The notes under the pieces were generated by a model, which had not been told where the DNA came from, ran no database searches, and saw only the letters and a program-made list of their open reading frames with translations. Positions 1-9,795 of a DNA stretch of 64,000 nt are shown here, piece after piece. The DNA is taken from NCBI GenBank assembly GCA_920105625.2, contig OV050030.1, positions 323,068,531 to 323,132,530 on the forward strand, in the 5' to 3' direction. This DNA comes from Clusia tigrina. Taxonomy: Eukaryota; Arthropoda; Insecta; Diptera; Clusiidae. Position numbers and translations under genes: made by a program. How positions within the stretch are numbered: position 1 is the first letter of the stretch; each line of letters starts with the position of its first letter.

Positions 1-457
1 TGCGCAACGAAATAAAAACATTTATATTATTCCTAATACCCTAAGCTCATGGTATTTCATTGTGTAAAAAAGTGAAAAAATGTGTATCCAAATATATCCC
101 TACCGACAAACAAACACAAAACCCCTACCAAAAAAATCCTCACAGCTAGGATGAACATACATAGACCGTCCGATCATACTGACGGTTGGCAACCATTCAA
201 AGCTGCGTGCAACAGCGCAAACGCGCCTGTAGGTTGCAACTTCTTTGACCAGCGCTACGGCGCCTTCAGGGTCGCAGAAGTATCTTCTTAGATTACGCTA
301 TTATACACTCTACTCACCCAAATTTTTTTCGATGTCATCTTTATTCCACAGTGTCCTTCGATGAGGTCCTTCGAATTCGTTGCAGGATGCCTCTCTGCTT
401 CAGGGTTCCTTGCCCTGGGATTACTCCAATAGGTCGATCCTACCGGCTGCGCCAAAA
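1..457 (-). mobile_element. 5' internal (leader) part of a minus-strand LTR retroelement, cut by the window edge
   Basis: This stretch lies just inside the LTR at 458-962 when read on the minus strand, so it should be the untranslated leader and perhaps the first gag codons of an element that continues to the left of the window. I see no minus-strand frame longer than 60 codons here, so the gag start is either outside the window or destroyed. The short plus-strand open frames at 82-291 and 351-539 resemble no known protein, and the second crosses the primer site and the LTR edge, so I treat both as chance. Gypsy versus BEL cannot be decided without pol. Confidence 0.55.
437..454 (-). promoter_or_regulatory. 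Primer-binding site complementary to a serine tRNA 3' end
   Basis: On the minus strand the LTR end is followed by three T residues and then TGGCGCAGCCGGTAGGAT. This is what complementarity to the CCA end and acceptor/T-stem of an insect serine tRNA would give. Serine-tRNA priming is known for 17.6/297-type Gypsy elements. The tRNA sequence is from memory, so the identity is an inference. Confidence 0.7.
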
Positions 458-962
458 TGTTGGGGTATTGTCCTTGTTTGACGGGGGACGTCCTTCTGCT
501 GCGCGCGTGTATCTGAAAAGCCTAAATCACTCTTTGTAAAAATCACTACATTACACTTTTAGTTTTTAAAATCACAAGCCTTTATTACTTAGAATACTAA
601 CTCTTATATACTATTTACAATTCATAATTACAATACAAAAACTGACCTTTCTGGTGTTCCAGTTTCGCACCTGTTAATTGGTGTCAGTTGGTCAAGCCAA
701 CTGACCTACGCCAATCTGAAATGTTGATGGTGCATTCTAACTTTGAATGCCCTTCGGTGGCTCGACTGCAAAACTGTAGCACCCTAAAAGTTTACATAAT
801 AAATATTACATAGGTAATATTAATTCTAAGTACTCGCACCCTAAAAATATGTGCTTTCTTAAGTAACTTTAACACATGCTAATCACACAGAATGTGTGGC
901 ATCTGTTAGGAGTCGATGATGTGAGACACTACGCGCAGGCAGCTTGATTCTAGCTCACAACA
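458..962 (-). repeat. LTR of a minus-strand retroelement (about 505 bp)
   Basis: Read on the minus strand the segment begins TGTTGTGAGC and ends CCCCAACA, giving TG...CA termini, and is followed at once by the primer site at 437-454. Its outer edge near 962 is set only by the TGTTG inverted end. The partner LTR lies outside the window, so target duplication and age cannot be judged. Confidence 0.6.
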
Positions 963-1660
963 ACCATATAACAACAACAACAGTGACAGCCATAACCACA
1001 AATACACCTACATCAACCAAAGTACTAACACACGCAACTGAAACTCAACAAAATAAAATTCCAACTGCTCCCAGCAACGCAAGTAACCAGCGATCGCACT
1101 GAGATCAGAGACACACTAGCACTCAGAAAGGCTTAACAATGCCTCCAGTACACTCAGCTCAGCGCTGGTGAAAATCGCAATGCGCCTCACACAACCGAAC
1201 AAGAAAACATGCGCACACAGACTGACAACTTGAATCATCGTACTCCTCTCTCGTGTGAGCATATTACAGCTAGGGCGATATTTCAGACAGGCATAGATCG
1301 CTACATGCATGTAAAGCGAAAATTAAGTCCTCAAACAAAATTGGGCAAACAGGCAGCAAAAATTCACAAGCCAAATATTAGTAAAAATAGCAATCTCTCT
1401 AGCCAAAATCGTTTTGCTATTTTATCGACGATTGATGCTACGGACTGGGTGTGCAAAATCAAACAACTTCTAAATCGTATAAACCACCATCTATTTATTT
1501 ACGGCAACGCAGATCCAACGCATTAGTGCAAAGTTTGAGACAGGTAATAGGCAGCAAAAAATTCCACATTATTCCTTTACTGAATGGATTATGATCTTTG
1601 ACCAATTATCGTTTATATCCGACCATGATCTAATTTTTTGTTCATTGAATGTGAATCTAA
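963..1660 (+). pseudogene. Probable ORF1/endonuclease remnant of the CR1-like LINE
   Basis: The plus strand has an open frame at 1209-1526 (about 105 codons), rich in lysine, asparagine and serine, whose C-terminal part (NRFAILSTIDATDW) is compatible with the tail of a LINE ORF1. By position it is followed by the end of an apurinic-type endonuclease domain: near 1620-1630 the frame reads SDHDLIF, and SDH is the conserved C-terminal histidine motif of that enzyme. Most of the endonuclease, including the catalytic Glu and Asp motifs, is missing. The first 250 bases (963-1208) are CA-rich and otherwise unassigned. The assignment rests on the downstream reverse transcriptase more than on this stretch itself. 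Confidence 0.4.
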
Positions 1661-3626
1661 ACCCAGTCGTTGCTGAAAATTCTTTTTCCTTTCGAGGCTA
1701 TAAGTCAAATAATATTGATTCTTTGTTTAATGACCTGTCTCTTATTAATGTCTAAATGTTGGCTGTTTAGCTCTGTGAATGAAAAGCTGTATTCTTTAAT
1801 GTACAGAATTGGTGCCTTGTTTGACTTGCATGTTCCACTTGTTACACGTTCTATCACTAACAGCAGTTGTCCCTGGTTTACGAAGAATGCCAAATTGGCT
1901 CTTAAAAATCGGCCAATCAGTGGAAAAGAAATCCAACTGCATCTAGATGGGAAGAGCACAGAAGAGCTAGAAATGATGCAAACTCTAATATTAAATTGGC
2001 TAAGCGCAGATATTTCATATCCAAACTATGTATAGGACGACCTTCCAAGCAGCTGTGGAATAACATAAGACAAGCTGGAGTATGCAATGGGACGTCTGAA
2101 GATTGTCGGATTGATCCGGGTATTCTGAATGACTATTTTAGTAGTAGTTCAGCGTCTGCTGATGATAATTCTGCTGTAGCTGCAAGGGACTATGTTTCTG
2201 AATGCCCATTTGTGTTTGAGTTTATTTCTGTGGGTGAAGGTGATGTTGCTCGCTGTGTCAACAAGATAAGTCAAATGCTGTCGGAGAGGATGGAGTTCAT
2301 ATTAAATTTATTAAACTTATTTTGCCTTTCATTCTAAGCTGATTGACCCATATAATTTACCATTGCTTAACGAGCTCCTGCTTCCCTAATATTTCGAAAG
2401 TAGCGACGATTATCCCTATAGCTAAAATAGAACGTCAGAAAATTTATTTCCCCACTCCAATCTGGTTTTCGGCCTGGACACAGCTGCTCCACTGCTGTTG
2501 TTGAAATATTGGCTGACATCAGAGACTTATTTGATATGGGACACTTGAGCATGCTTTGTCTGTTAGATTTTTCTAAAGCATTAGATTCTGTAGATCACTC
2601 ATTACTATGTGAAAAGCTAAAGTTGAATTTTGGATTTTTCAGCTCGGCGGTCCGTATGTTAAATAGTTACTTGGTTGGAAGGCTTCAAAGGGTTAGGGTG
2701 GGAAAGAGTGTGTCTGCGTTCAGTAATTCAACCTGTGGGCTCGGTGCTTGGTCCACTATTATTTACACTGTTCATAGATGACATTTTCAGTAAGTGTCGT
2801 CATGTTACCATGCATGCATATGCTGATGACCTTCAATTGTATTTGTCCAGACCTATTGGTCTCATTGATGATTTATGTGCTAGGGTAAACGAAGACTTGA
2901 TCATAATAGCAGAATGGGCTATAGCTAATAGGCTGAAGCTCAACTCCCAAAAATCATATATCCTCCCGATTTCCAAGTCTGGTTACCCTTCCTCTGATAT
3001 ACCAACAATTTCACTAAATGATACAAAACTTAAATTTGTTGAAAAAGTAAAAAAAACCCTGGATTCCACATTAACTCCGTACTATCCTGTAAGGATCACA
3101 TAAATTCAGTGGTGAGTAAGGTAAACTATGCCTTACGGAATTTGAGGAGGACTGCATCATTTGTTCCTATTGAGACCAGAAGGAGGTTGGTGCTTCAGCT
3201 TATAGTGCCGATCATGACTTACTCAGATGTTGTTTATGGTAAACTTGACTCGGGTTCCAGGCATAAGTTGCAGGTTGCATTCAATAATGTTACAAGATAT
3301 GTATATGGTTTAAAAAAGTTTGACACATCAGTAAGTTTTGCAATCAGGTCCTTGCTTACAATATTTTTAATTATATGGATGCTAGAAATTGAATATTTCT
3401 ACATAACTTGATATACACGCGATCACCTAATTATTTGTTTGTAAAGTTGGAGTTTTGTAAATCGAGGAGAAATATGAACCTCTTACTCCCTAATTACAAG
3501 TATTTAAACTCGAATAGACTCTTTTTTGTGAACGCCATCAGGTTGTGGAATTCGTTGCCTTTGGCTATTAGGAGTATCTCAAGTAAGCACAACTTTAAGC
3601 AAGCAATTTTTCACTACTTCTCTTAA
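1661..3626 (+). pseudogene. Decayed CR1/jockey-superfamily LINE reverse transcriptase (ORF2)
   Basis: A non-LTR reverse transcriptase is readable in several shifted frames. 1996-2337 carries the endonuclease-RT linker (SKLCIGRPSKQLWNNIR). 2380-2430 has the RT entry motif (VATIIPIAK). 2509-2781 has the palm (LLDFSKALDSVDHSLLC). 2720-3100 has the motif GSVLGPLLFTLFIDDI and the catalytic YADD (AYADDLQLY). 3109-3411 is the thumb, and 3408-3626 ends with RLWNSLP, a common C-terminal motif of CR1-type and related LINEs. Such proteins nick the target and copy their own RNA into it. At least five frame changes and an internal deletion after the IIPIAK motif make this copy dead. The clade call (CR1 rather than another jockey-superfamily clade) is tentative. 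Confidence 0.8.
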
Positions 3627-4031
3627 TGCTATTTTTTTCTCTCTTTTTCTTTCTAGTTTTTGTTTCCTTTTTGTTTATTCATTGTCTTTCTGTTCTGACT
3701 TTTCCTTATTTCATAAAAATTATTCATTTTTTAATTTAATTATTTATTTATTCCATTATTTTTATGTTTAATTATTTATTTATCTGATTTTAACTTATTT
3801 ATTTGTCTGATCTAATAATTTAGTTTCATTTAATTTACATTCTTAGTCTTAGTTTTAAGTAATTTTTGTTGTATATAATTATTATTATTCTGATACTTCT
3901 TGCCGCATTTAAAATACCCTGTGTTATATGTGAATGCTTTAAAATAAAATAACCTACAAATGGCGGCTTTAGCAAACACGTGGCGAATGTGATGAAATTG
4001 TGTGCATTATTTTGCAAAGACTATTTACTAA
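3627..4031 (+). other. LINE 3' untranslated tail and short flank before the errantivirus-type insertion
   Basis: About 230 bases are T-rich with irregular ATTTATT runs (3700-3840), as expected for the 3' end of a LINE. The remaining ~190 bases up to 4031 are non-repetitive flank. No gene is visible. The exact LINE end is not marked by a poly(A) or a clear target duplication. Confidence 0.4.
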
Positions 4032-4037
4032 TATATA
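4032..4037. repeat. Target-site duplication (left copy), TATATA
   Basis: The six bases TATATA precede the 5' LTR and the same six follow the 3' LTR at 11673-11678. A short alternating pyrimidine-purine target is typical of gypsy/ZAM-type errantiviruses. The matching pair supports a single intact insertion. Confidence 0.8.
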
Positions 4038-4371
4038 AGTTAACGTCATTTACGCCGAAATTACAAACTTATAAATTTAAACAAACATCCGTTCCCATCA
4101 TTTATGCTGACGCTATGTCTAGCGCTTTTAACTGGAACAATGCACGCGCCCAGGTAAATCGTCACCTACAACAAAAGCTAACCACAACAACAACAATAAC
4201 AGCAGCAGCGGCAGAAGCAGCGACGCAATAGCTGATAAGCTTATTAATATTATTTCATAATTTCAGTCTCTGTTTGTATTAAGTTAATTTAAGACGTGTT
4301 TTAATCAATAAAGTTGGCATTAGCCAAAAAATATATTTTTTTAATAAAAGGGATAACAAAAAACCTTAATT
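4038..4371 (+). repeat. 5' LTR of the errantivirus-type element (334 bp)
   Basis: It matches 11345-11672 almost base for base. Differences are C versus A near 4150, a 6-base CAG-type insertion near 4199, and C versus T four or so bases before the end. It contains AATAAA near 4308 as a likely polyadenylation signal. The last T may be shared with the primer site. Confidence 0.93.
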
Positions 4372-4388
4372 GGCGCCCGAGCATAAAG
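4371..4388 (+). promoter_or_regulatory. Primer-binding site candidate (TGGCGCCCGAGCATAAAG)
   Basis: It directly follows the 5' LTR and begins TGGCGCCC, as sites for lysine-type tRNAs do. Bases after the first eight do not match the lysine tRNA site I know, so the primer tRNA is unassigned. Confidence 0.65.
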
Positions 4389-5162
4389 AAAAATTAGTTT
4401 GGTTTCGGAAAAAGAAAGATAAGCCGGTTAAAGTGAATAAAGTGAGCCGTAGTAAGCCGTTCAAGGAGCCGCAAGTGCCACAGTTCACCTTTAATACTTC
4501 TCCGATCCGAAGAAAACAAGTATCCTCGCGGGAAACAAAGGCCCCTAAGTAGGCAGAACCAGCCAAAAAGGACGTCCACGGCTTTTCAGGACCGCCAGCC
4601 CGGAAAAGGATTACAAAATAATTATTTTAAATGGAAAAATTCATATATTTGTAAGTCAAGAATAGTGCCATTTCTAGTTAACATTTTAAGAAACACTTTA
4701 ATTGAATATTTTAATTGAAATTAAATGGAATTTATTTTATTAAAAAATTGATTATAACGAAATATCCACACTGCGAATCTGAACTCCAGACCCTCCAGTG
4801 TATAAAAAATATATATAAATAAATTACAGAAAACAGAGACTCAATAATAAAATAAAGACATAACCAAAAAAATCTTATAAAAAAATAATCGAAACTGTGA
4901 AGTTGTAGCTTCTAACGCCGGACCTTCCAGTTTATAAATTATTATAAATATTAAACGAAGTAAATAATAACAATTACAAATTTTTTTCTTTCCAAATAAA
5001 GAATTGAATTAAATTAATTTATTTAAATTGATTAAATCGTTTATCAATAAACATTATCTTACCAAAAGCCTTACGTTTTACTTTTAAGTAAAATTTAATA
5101 TTTTTTATTATAATAATTGAATACAATAATTGAATATTCTGAATTTTTTTTTTTTTTACAAA
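4372..5162 (+). other. Long gag leader (5' untranslated region)
   Basis: About 790 bases separate the primer site from the gag start. The first 180 bases (to 4552) hold an open frame with no ATG, rich in lysine and arginine, ending in TAG. The rest is very AT-rich with a long T run at 5144-5157 just before the gag start. A leader of this length is usual for retroviruses. No packaging structure can be recognised by eye. Confidence 0.7.
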
Positions 5163-6659
5163 ATGTCAAATCCTAATAACCTAATTAGACCGCCTGTACT
5201 AAATCCTCCTAACACCTCATCCTCAAATTCCACATCCACTGCCAATAGCACGCTAAATATGGACGAACTCACAAATTTAATTTCAAGTATAGTGTTAACA
5301 ACCATGCGTACAGAAGGACGAAACATTGTGCAAGCTGCACTCAATCCCAATTCAAATTTCACAAACTTTACAGACGTTACAATAGACATAACCCAACAAC
5401 ATGATATTAAAGACCTTGACAAAATACCGGACGTTGTCCGATGTCTTCGCGAATTCTCTGGTGTTCCAGGTGAATTTAATTTGTGGAAGAAGAGTGTGGA
5501 CAGAATTTTGCAAATTTATCAGAATCAAATAGGAACTCCCAAATATTATGGCATTCTAAATGTCATAAGGAATAAAATAGTAGGAAACGCAGACATAGCC
5601 TTAGAGTCCTACAACACTCCATTAGAATGGAGAGCCATCTCGAAATGTTTAACCCTACACTACGGAGACAAACGTGATATTGGTACTCTAGAGTACCAGA
5701 TGACTTCTCTGATTCAAGGCAACTTAACAATACAAGAATTTTACCACCAAATTTACTCCCATCTCTCACTCATTCTGAACAAAATAGGTTGTATGGAAAT
5801 TGGTTTAGAATCAACTCACCTTTTGACAAAAACTTATAGGGAAAAGGCCCTAGATACATTCATAAGAGGTCTAAAAGGAGATCTCCCTAGACTATTAGGA
5901 ATGCGAGAACCGCTTGACCTTCCTCAAGCACTCCATTTATGCCTAAAACTCGAAAACCAAAACTTTCGCTCAAATTACGCCTATAATAACCAAAATTCAA
6001 TAAGAAAAACATATGGTAATCCACCGGTTCTACCACCAAGGAAACAACCACCACCATCAATACCACCATTTAGACAACAAAGAGAATTTTACCCAGAGAT
6101 AGCTTATCTACCCCAAGTTCGCCATAATCCATTTGTACCACAGCCTTTTCAGCCAAGATTTCAAAATCAATCTAATTCTCCATTTAATTCAAACGCTTCA
6201 CCGAATTTTCAACATAGATTCCAAAATCAACCATTTCAACAGAGATTCCAAAATCAACCATTTCAGCAAAGGCCACAGTCACAACCCTTTCAAAATAATG
6301 CATCACCTAGACCCAATGCACCAAAACTACCTCAACCAATGGATATAGATCAAAGTATACGAAGCGCTGCAGTCAATTATGCAAATAGACCCCAAGCTTT
6401 CAAATATGCAGGCAAAAGACCAAATAATGATCAAAGCACATCACAAATTCCACAAAAATATCAGAGGAACTATCATATAAGCACTAAAGACCCCGAAACT
6501 TATAACCAAGCTGTAGAATTTCAAAATGAACAATATGATCAAACACTTTCTGAATACATGACTCCTCAAGAAATATATGAAGATACTGCACAAGAAGAAG
6601 AAACTAATAACCAATCTAACGAAATTATTGATTATACTGACATCCATTTTTTAGGCTAA
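5163..6659 (+). CDS. gag: Gag structural protein of the errantivirus-type element
   Basis: I start at 5163 (MSNPNNLIRPPV, A three bases before ATG) rather than at the upstream in-frame ATG at 5130, whose extra eleven residues are only a run-on of the T tract. The protein is about 498 residues. Roughly residues 90-270 form a capsid-like helical region (e.g. REFSGVPGEFNLWKKSVD), where Gag would assemble particles and bind RNA. The C-terminal third is rich in Pro, Gln and Asn with a repeated RFQNQPFQQ unit around 6150-6290. No CCHC zinc knuckle is present, which agrees with many errantiviral Gags. The frame ends in TAA at 6657-6659, inside the overlap with pol. Confidence 0.88.
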   Translation: MSNPNNLIRPPVLNPPNTSSSNSTSTANSTLNMDELTNLISSIVLTTMRTEGRNIVQAALNPNSNFTNFTDVTIDITQQHDIKDLDKIPDVVRCLREFSGVPGEFNLWKKSVDRILQIYQNQIGTPKYYGILNVIRNKIVGNADIALESYNTPLEWRAISKCLTLHYGDKRDIGTLEYQMTSLIQGNLTIQEFYHQIYSHLSLILNKIGCMEIGLESTHLLTKTYREKALDTFIRGLKGDLPRLLGMREPLDLPQALHLCLKLENQNFRSNYAYNNQNSIRKTYGNPPVLPPRKQPPPSIPPFRQQREFYPEIAYLPQVRHNPFVPQPFQPRFQNQSNSPFNSNASPNFQHRFQNQPFQQRFQNQPFQQRPQSQPFQNNASPRPNAPKLPQPMDIDQSIRSAAVNYANRPQAFKYAGKRPNNDQSTSQIPQKYQRNYHISTKDPETYNQAVEFQNEQYDQTLSEYMTPQEIYEDTAQEEETNNQSNEIIDYTDIHFLG

Positions 6660-9600
6660 CGAATTCATCGCTGCCCTATTTTGAATGCAAAACAGGTAGT
6701 GGTGAAATACTTAAAATTCTTATAGATACTGGCTCGAATAAAAATTATATTCAGCCATCACTTGTTTCAAATCCAATCCAAAATAGAGCCCCATTTTATG
6801 CAAACTCAGTTGGTGGCAATATCAAAATAAGCCATCATACTATAGCAAACATCTTTGGACTGAAAGACACTAATATAAAATTTTTTCTATTACCAACACT
6901 TAAATCATTCAACGCAATTTTAGGCAATGACAGTTTAAAGGAATTAGAAGCAGTTATTCACGTAAAACACGGTTATATGATCATTAAAAACAAAATAAAG
7001 ATTCGTATAAAACAATGTTTAGCACAAAACGTAAACGCAATAGAAATACGAAATGAACATATGTCTGAAAAACAGAAGGAAATCATGAACTCATTAGTTA
7101 ATAAAAATCAAGAATTGTTTTCGGAACCGGACCAAAAGTTAACATTTACAACAAAAGTTGTAGCGGATATTCGAACATCATCAGATACTCCGGTTTACAC
7201 TAGATATTATCCATACCCTTCATCTCTAAAAACCGAAGTTGAAGAACAAATACAAAATTTTCTGAAAGACGGAATCATAAGACCTTCACGGTCACCGTAT
7301 AATTCCCCCGTCTGGATCGTCCCTAAAAAACAATATGCTTCCGGAAAAAAGAAATATCGAGTAGTCATAGACTATAGAAAATTGAATACAGTAACAATTG
7401 CTGACCGATATCCTATTCCCGATATCAATGAAGTCCTTGCGCAATTAGGACAAAACAAATGGTTTTCGGTATTAGATTTAAAAAGCGGATTCCACCAAAT
7501 ACCCTTAAAGGAATCCGATGTGGAAAAAACAGCCTTCTCAATTAACAACGGGAAATATGAGTTCACCCGTCTTTCATTCGGCCTCAAAAACGCGCCTTCA
7601 ATCTTTCAGAGAGCGTTAGATGATATATTGAGAGACCATATTGGCAAAAGATGTTTCGTATATATAGACGACATCATCATTTTTAGCAAAGATGAAAGTA
7701 CACACTCAGAAGACATTCAAAAGATTTTTCATACCCTCATATCTGCCAACATGAAAGTACAATTAGATAAGTGCGAATTTTTTAAAGAAAATGTTGAATT
7801 TTTAGGTTTTGTAATATCACCCCAAGGAATTAAAACTAATCCGACTAAAGTAGAAGCAATAATAAACTTTCCAATCCCAAACACACTCAAAGATTTACGA
7901 TCTTTCTTAGGATTATCCAGTTACTATCGTCGTTTTGTACTCGACTATGCAAAATTGGCAAAGCCTCTTACAAAACTTCTAAGAGGGGAGGATGGACGAG
8001 TGTCCAAAAATAAATCCAAGAATACAAAAATTTATTTAGATCCTGAAGCCATCGAAGCATTTCACAAAATAAAAAATTCTCTAGTGTCAGATGACGTAAT
8101 TTTAGCATACCCCGATTTTAACAAAGAATTACATTTAACAACAGACGCATCTAACTACGCAATAGGCGCAGTATTAGAGCAAAACCAAAGACCTATTTCA
8201 TTCATATCCAGAACACTTAACAAAACTGAGGAAAACTATGCTGCTAATGAAAAAGAATTATTAGCAATTATTTGGGCTCTTAAATCCTTTAGGAACTATT
8301 TGTACGGATCTTCGAAAGTCAAGATATTCACAGATCACCAACCGCTAATATACGCTTTAAGTAACAAAAACCATAATATAAAAATGAAACGCTGGAAAGC
8401 AATATTAGATGAATACGATCACGAACTTGTTTATAAGCCAGGCTGCATTAATAAAGTAGCAGATGCTTTATCTCGTCCCCCGCAAATAAATACTCTTACA
8501 ATGAGTGAACACAGCGATGAAAGTTCATCACACGATATGATCCCCGCAGTCGAAACACCGATCAATGCCTTCAAAAACCAGTTATGGATTCAAATAGGTA
8601 ATGAGTCCTCTTGTCAATTTATAATTCCCTTCCCAACATTTCACAGACATCTAATAATCCAACCTTCTTATACAGAAGAAGACTTAATATCCATTTTTAG
8701 AAGATACTTGAATCCATCAGTCATTAACGGACTTTTTGCATCAGAAGCAATAATGGGCCAAATACAAAACTTCTATCCTATTCATTTTCGAAACTATAAA
8801 ATTAGGTTTACCCAAATAAAGGTTACCGATATTACTTCAGAGACAGAACAAACTGAGCGAATACTACTAGAACATAACAGAGCACATCGTAACAGTCGCG
8901 AAAACAAAATTCATATTCTAGAAAAATTCTATTTTCCAAGCATGACAGCAAAAATAGAAAGACTAGTAAAACAATGCAATACCTGTAAGCAATACAAATA
9001 CGATAGACATCCAACCAATCCAGAAATTACCGGAACACCTATCCCAGAATATCCAGGACAAATACTACATATTGACATCTACATAACAGAGAAAACGCTT
9101 GTATTAACCGCATTAGACAAATTTTCAAAATACGCGCAAGCCAAAATAATCCGATCAAGGGCAACCGAATATGTTAAAGAACCTTTAAGGCAACTTCTTT
9201 TCGCCTTTGGCGTACCCCAAACTATAGTAATAGACAATGAAAAATCCTTTAATTCAAGATCCATTTTATTTATGATCCAAGACCAATTAGGGATTACAGT
9301 TTTCAAAACACCACCAGATAGCAGCTTCGTAAATGGACAAGTAGAAAGGTTTCACTCTACTTTGTCAGAGATATTAAGATGTCTTAAGCAAAACGAAACT
9401 CATGATTCTTTTGAAGAATTATTGGACCGAAGCGTTTATGAATACAATTATTCCATTCATTCTACGACAAATAAAAGACCTATTGAAGTATTCTTCGGCA
9501 GAAGAGTAAGAACTAACCCAGAAATGTACGAACAAGCTAGACAAGACACAATTCAAAAATTAAAAGACAAGCAAGCTAAAGACATGGAAACACATAACAA

Positions 9601-9778
9601 GAATAGGAGACGATTAAAAGACTATAGAGAAGGAGACATCATTTACGTACGAATCAATCGACGACATGGTACAAAATTAACAAGACGTTACAAACAAGAA
9701 ATAGTCAGAGAAAACAGACACACGACAATTTTGACACAATCAGGAAGAACGATACATAAAGCAAACATTAAAAGATAA
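6641..9778 (+). CDS. pol: Pol polyprotein: protease, reverse transcriptase, RNase H, integrase
   Basis: The frame is open from 6641 (after a TGA at 6638), in the -1 frame relative to gag, so it is probably made as Gag-Pol; the first ATG at 6977 lies after the protease and is unlikely to be the start. Domains in order: aspartic protease with DTGSN near 6725; reverse transcriptase with FVYIDDIIIFS (catalytic Asp pair at 7667-7672); RNase H with LTTDASNYAIGAV near 8140; integrase zinc domain (HNRAH ... CNTCK, 8871-8990), then the Asp-Asp-Glu core (LHIDIY near 9070, VIDNEKSF near 9230, GQVERFHS near 9340). The RT region is typical of Ty3/Gypsy. No internal stop or shift is seen, and length is normal. 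Confidence 0.93.
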   Translation, partial: HPFFRLTNSSLPYFECKTGSGEILKILIDTGSNKNYIQPSLVSNPIQNRAPFYANSVGGNIKISHHTIANIFGLKDTNIKFFLLPTLKSFNAILGNDSLKELEAVIHVKHGYMIIKNKIKIRIKQCLAQNVNAIEIRNEHMSEKQKEIMNSLVNKNQELFSEPDQKLTFTTKVVADIRTSSDTPVYTRYYPYPSSLKTEVEEQIQNFLKDGIIRPSRSPYNSPVWIVPKKQYASGKKKYRVVIDYRKLNTVTIADRYPIPDINEVLAQLGQNKWFSVLDLKSGFHQIPLKESDVEKTAFSINNGKYEFTRLSFGLKNAPSIFQRALDDILRDHIGKRCFVYIDDIIIFSKDESTHSEDIQKIFHTLISANMKVQLDKCEFFKENVEFLGFVISPQGIKTNPTKVEAIINFPIPNTLKDLRSFLGLSSYYRRFVLDYAKLAKPLTKLLRGEDGRVSKNKSKNTKIYLDPEAIEAFHKIKNSLVSDDVILAYPDFNKELHLTTDASNYAIGAVLEQNQRPISFISRTLNKTEENYAANEKELLAIIWALKSFRNYLYGSSKVKIFTDHQPLIYALSNKNHNIKMKRWKAILDEYDHELVYKPGCINKVADALSRPPQINTLTMSEHSDESSSHDMIPAVETPINAFKNQLWIQIGNESSCQFIIPFPTFHRHLIIQPSYTEEDLISIFRRYLNPSVINGLFASEAIMGQIQNFYPIHFRNYKIRFTQIKVTDITSETEQTERILLEHNRAHRNSRENKIHILEKFYFPSMTAKIERLVKQCNTCKQYKYDRHPTNPEITGTPIPEYPGQILHIDIYITEKTLVLTALDKFSKYAQAKIIRSRATEYVKEPLRQLLFAFGVPQTIVIDNEKSFNSRSILFMIQDQLGITVFKTPPDSSFVNGQVERFHSTLSEILRCLKQNETHDSFEELLDRSVYEYNYSIHSTTNKRPIEVFFGRRVRTNPEMYEQARQDTIQKLKDKQAKDMETHNKNRRRLKDYREGDIIYVRINRRHGTKLTRRYKQEIVRENRHTTILTQSGRTIHKANIKR
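6647..6653 (+). promoter_or_regulatory. -1 ribosomal frameshift heptamer TTTTTTA at the gag end
   Basis: In the gag reading frame the seven bases divide as T TTT TTA, the canonical X XXY YYZ layout. It lies one codon (GGC) before the gag stop at 6657 and inside the 6641-6659 window where the pol frame is already open. Slippage back one base would join Gag to Pol. A downstream stimulatory structure was not worked out. Confidence 0.85.
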
Positions 9779-9782
9779 ACCC

Positions 9783-9795
9783 TTTTTCTTTTTAG
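9783..9795 (+). promoter_or_regulatory. Candidate splice acceptor for env mRNA
   Basis: Five bases after the pol stop a pyrimidine tract (TTTTTCTTTTT) ends in AG at 9795. The env frame continues directly beyond it. Errantiviral env is known to be expressed from spliced RNA. A weak GT lies inside the gag start codon (5165-5166) and is one possible donor in the right phase. Confidence 0.55.

Noticed and set aside
431..454. Possible tRNA gene
   Set aside because: Only the 3' acceptor and T-arm part is present, next to an LTR end; it is a primer site, not a gene.
4366..4579. Minus-strand open frames over the retroelement leader
   Set aside because: They are reverse-strand shadows of the leader and have no motif or start context.
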